From: an uncultured Oxalobacteraceae bacterium
GTDB taxonomy: Bacteria; Pseudomonadota; Gammaproteobacteria; Burkholderiales; Burkholderiaceae
Reading direction: 5' to 3'
DNA length: 15,737 nucleotides
NCBI GenBank assembly: GCA_946480015.1
Contig: CAMLIL010000115.1
Location: forward strand, 1 to 15,737
The notes beneath the pieces were generated by a model. The model did not search any database. It was given only the letters and a program-made list of their open reading frames with translations, and had not been told where the DNA came from. The position numbers and the translations under genes were made by a program. This document shows, piece by piece, positions 13,658 to 15,737 of this stretch. Within the stretch, counting starts at the first letter, position 1, and every line of letters begins with the position of its first letter.

Positions 13658-15434
13658 TTAATTTCAGGGCCGGCGTGATCGTGTCGATGTATAGCACGGC
13701 GTCGTAGACCGCTGCCGGGATCATGCGCACTGGCGACGCGGCGAATTCCCGCGCTGCGATCGGTTCGAACATCCACGCCGTCCCAGGCGACGGTTTGGCG
13801 CCGCTGAAGTCGACCAGCGAGTAGCGCAGGCCGCCGTTGGCGAGCACGCCATCGAGGCTGCCGGCTTCCGGTACCGGCACCGTTTGCGCTCGTCCGGCAT
13901 TGTCCGCGTGAACGCCGCGCCCCATGTACAGGCCGATGGTGTACATCTCGGCCTTGCGCTGCGCCGCCAGCAGCGCTCCCATGTTCTTGACCGGCAGGTA
14001 GGGGTGCCCGTAGCCGACGTGCCCATTGTGCGCCCAAACGATTACCTTGCGCTTGGGGTAACGCCGGTCAAGCAGGTAGTGAAGGTTATCGGCCATGCCG
14101 GCGTCGCGCAGCGCGTTCCCGGCGGCAAAGTCGTCGGAAGCGAGCTGTCGGACATACAATTCGCGCGAACGCAGCGCCTGTCTCTGGAATTCGATATCAG
14201 GCCCTGTGCGTCCCGCCAGCGCCTCCATTGCCTGTGTGTAGAAGGCCAGCAGGTCCCGGGCGGCTTCGGCTGTCAGGTGTTTATCATTGCCCAGTTGTGC
14301 GTCGTAGCCCGCGAGCTGGTCGCCCAGCGTGGCCGGCAGCAGTGGCCGCAGGGCGGCGCCGGTGCGCGGGTCGGTCGGCGATATCAGCTGGGTATCGAAG
14401 CCGGCGAGGGTCAGTGGGGAGGCGGTCTTGCGCGTCGCCTCCAGATAGTCGAACAGCGTCCCCACTTCAGGGGTGTACCACTGCCACATCAGGCCGCGTG
14501 CCTGCACCTTGCCGGTGGGCGCGCTGCCGACCATGCGGTCGGCTTGCTCGCAATCGGACATCGAACTCTCGAACGCAACAACGTCAAAACCCATCTCCTG
14601 ATGCAGGAATTTGATCAGCCGGACCTTCATCCAGTTCATTTCCGCCGCGCCGTGGCTGCTTTCGCCCAGCTGGACGATGCGCTTCCCGGCCAGCAGCGGT
14701 TTGAGAAACTGCAGGTCGCTGAAGTCGTCACTGAACAGCGAACGGATTGGATGGCGGCGCGCCTGCACGTCGGCGCGCCATGCGGCCGCGACGGCCGGCA
14801 TGTCCGCATCGGCAAGGCGCAGCGCGCCATCGTCGAGCAGGGTTTGCGATGGGACTGGCCGTGGCGGCGATACCGGCGGCGGTGGCGGCGCGAGCGCAGC
14901 CACCGTCACCGATTCGTCGACTTTCAGTTTCAGGCTGTCGAACCACGCGCCGCCTTTGCCGTTGATGCCGAAGCCAATATACAGCTTGGCCGCGTTGGCG
15001 GGCACGGGCACAAGCAGTTCAAAGGACTTCCAGGCGCTGGTCCCGCTGGGCGCTGCGGGACCCGCGGTGAACTCGCCCATGGGCATGGATTCACCCACTA
15101 CGCCGACATATAAAAGGGCGTTACCCTCGGCCTGCTCCGTGCGGATGCGTCCCGACAGGATCAGCCGGTGCCCGGCGGCGCCGCCCGGCGCGACCTCCTG
15201 ACCCAAGGCGAATTGCTTTGCCGCGGCGTCGCGGCTTTGCATGTGCACCGCGCAGGCCGGTGCGCACTCGGTGCGCAGGTCGTAGCCGTCGCCGAATGTC
15301 TTCCACCCGGCCGGCTTGCCGCTGACGGCATCGCGCTGCGCGAACGACAGGTTGGCGACAGCAGGCGCACTGGCCGCCAGTACGGTGGAGGTAGTCATGA
15401 CCAGCACAATGGCGAGGCGGCGCAGGATAGCCAT
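13650..15434 (-). CDS. Secreted erythromycin-esterase-like protein with extra N-terminal domain
   Basis: A 594-residue exported protein. Residues 1-27 look like a signal peptide ending at APAVA before NLSFAQ. Residues about 29-175 form an unassigned region rich in beta-type sequence, with Trp44, a Cys57/Cys61 pair and the phrase KLYIGFGINGKGGAWFDSL, resembling a carbohydrate-binding-like jelly roll. A proline-rich linker follows (182-195), then an erythromycin-esterase-family domain with LGESSHG (Glu258, His261), VAFESSMSDCEQAD (Glu289) and WAHNGHVGYG (His469, His472). Family members include macrolide esterases EreA/EreB but also many proteins of unknown substrate, so resistance should not be assumed. 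The ATG lies one base after the panB stop and has no ribosome site, implying coupling to panB. Cell location is probably periplasmic. Confidence 0.85.
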   Translation of the reverse strand: MAILRRLAIVLVMTTSTVLAASAPAVANLSFAQRDAVSGKPAGWKTFGDGYDLRTECAPACAVHMQSRDAAAKQFALGQEVAPGGAAGHRLILSGRIRTEQAEGNALLYVGVVGESMPMGEFTAGPAAPSGTSAWKSFELLVPVPANAAKLYIGFGINGKGGAWFDSLKLKVDESVTVAALAPPPPPVSPPRPVPSQTLLDDGALRLADADMPAVAAAWRADVQARRHPIRSLFSDDFSDLQFLKPLLAGKRIVQLGESSHGAAEMNWMKVRLIKFLHQEMGFDVVAFESSMSDCEQADRMVGSAPTGKVQARGLMWQWYTPEVGTLFDYLEATRKTASPLTLAGFDTQLISPTDPRTGAALRPLLPATLGDQLAGYDAQLGNDKHLTAEAARDLLAFYTQAMEALAGRTGPDIEFQRQALRSRELYVRQLASDDFAAGNALRDAGMADNLHYLLDRRYPKRKVIVWAHNGHVGYGHPYLPVKNMGALLAAQRKAEMYTIGLYMGRGVHADNAGRAQTVPVPEAGSLDGVLANGGLRYSLVDFSGAKPSPGTAWMFEPIAAREFAASPVRMIPAAVYDAVLYIDTITPALKLSE

Positions 15435-15435
15435 T

Positions 15436-15737
15436 TCAGAAGCAGTGTTCGAGTGCGGGGAAGCTGCCATTCTTGACGGCGCCGACGTAGGCGCTGACGG
15501 CGGCCTCGATGCTGCTTTGCCCCTCCATGAAGTTCTTGACGAAGCGCGCCTTGCGGCCCGGGAAAACCCCCAGCGCATCGTGCATCACCAGCACCTGGCC
15601 GGCGCAATCGGGCCCGGCGCCGATGCCGATGGTCGGCATGCTCAGGAGGTCGGTGACTTCCTTGCCGAGCGCCGCTGGAATCGCTTCGAGCACCAGCATC
15701 GAGGCGCCGGCCGCCTGCAGCAGCTGGGCGTCGTGCT
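15436..15737 (-). CDS. panB: 3-methyl-2-oxobutanoate hydroxymethyltransferase, C-terminal part
   Basis: Ketopantoate hydroxymethyltransferase adds a one-carbon unit from methylene-tetrahydrofolate to 2-oxoisovalerate, the first committed step to pantothenate and coenzyme A. Only about the last 100 residues are inside the window; the N-terminal half lies beyond the right edge, since the gene runs leftward. The visible part begins [20 protein letters not shown], where the Glu corresponds to the catalytic base region, continues with [26 protein letters not shown] and RFVKNFMEG, and ends in PALEHCF. These are standard for PanB. The frame runs to the window edge with no stop, so the ATG at 15699 is internal. 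The gene is the first visible member of a four-gene run with the esterase-like gene, thpR and the kinase. panC, its frequent partner, is not seen. Confidence 0.94.
   Translation of the reverse strand, partial: HDAQLLQAAGASMLVLEAIPAALGKEVTDLLSMPTIGIGAGPDCAGQVLVMHDALGVFPGRKARFVKNFMEGQSSIEAAVSAYVGAVKNGSFPALEHCF

Noticed and set aside
13650..15434. Macrolide resistance gene
   Set aside because: The family includes EreA/EreB, but this protein is exported, longer and carries an extra domain, and there are no mobile-element or resistance neighbours.

Overview
The window looks like chromosomal DNA from a GC-rich betaproteobacterium. The gene repertoire and protein style would suit an Oxalobacteraceae member (Massilia/Duganella/Janthinobacterium type), but that placement is inferred from recalled family resemblance and not from a search. 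Genes are tightly packed and almost every base is coding. No rRNA, tRNA, CRISPR array, insertion sequence or other sign of a mobile element was seen. No gap between genes exceeds about 255 bases.

Left part (1-3079): the 3' part of a beta-carbonic anhydrase gene (can), then a class V PLP aminotransferase on the same strand. Convergent to these is a secreted alpha-carbonic anhydrase, and divergent from that a small MazG-like (dCTPase-type) nucleotide pyrophosphohydrolase.

Centre (3086-11551): a polyamine/GABA catabolic island. Succinate-semialdehyde dehydrogenase (gabD, minus strand) is divergent from puuD - mini-ORF - puuA - spuC (plus strand). After these come a sodium:solute symporter (minus strand) and, divergent from it, the gamma-glutamyl-aminobutyraldehyde dehydrogenase puuC (plus strand). 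Together these enzymes can take putrescine through gamma-glutamylated intermediates to GABA and then succinate. No PuuB-type FAD oxidase, separate GABA transaminase or PuuR-type regulator is present in the window. The order puuD-puuA-spuC matches the Pseudomonas aeruginosa spuA-spuB-spuC order, but a single-gene symporter lies where an ABC transporter would be expected. The regulatory DNA contains a long imperfect hairpin just upstream of puuD, a dyad at the gabD start, an extended -10 box for the symporter, and a translationally coupled 19-codon reading frame between puuD and puuA.

Right part (11622-15737, all minus strand, transcribed right to left): the 3' end of panB (pantothenate biosynthesis), a secreted erythromycin-esterase-like protein with an unassigned N-terminal domain, thpR (RNA 2',3'-cyclic phosphodiesterase), and a soluble REC-REC-histidine kinase. 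The four genes are separated by +1, -8 and -1 nt, so they look like one transcript with translational coupling, although their functions appear unrelated.

Nothing in the window is clearly a known defence or mobile system. The most unusual items are the coupled panB/esterase-like/thpR/kinase cluster, the mini-ORF and hairpin in the polyamine operon, and the stop codons of spuC and the symporter that overlap on opposite strands.
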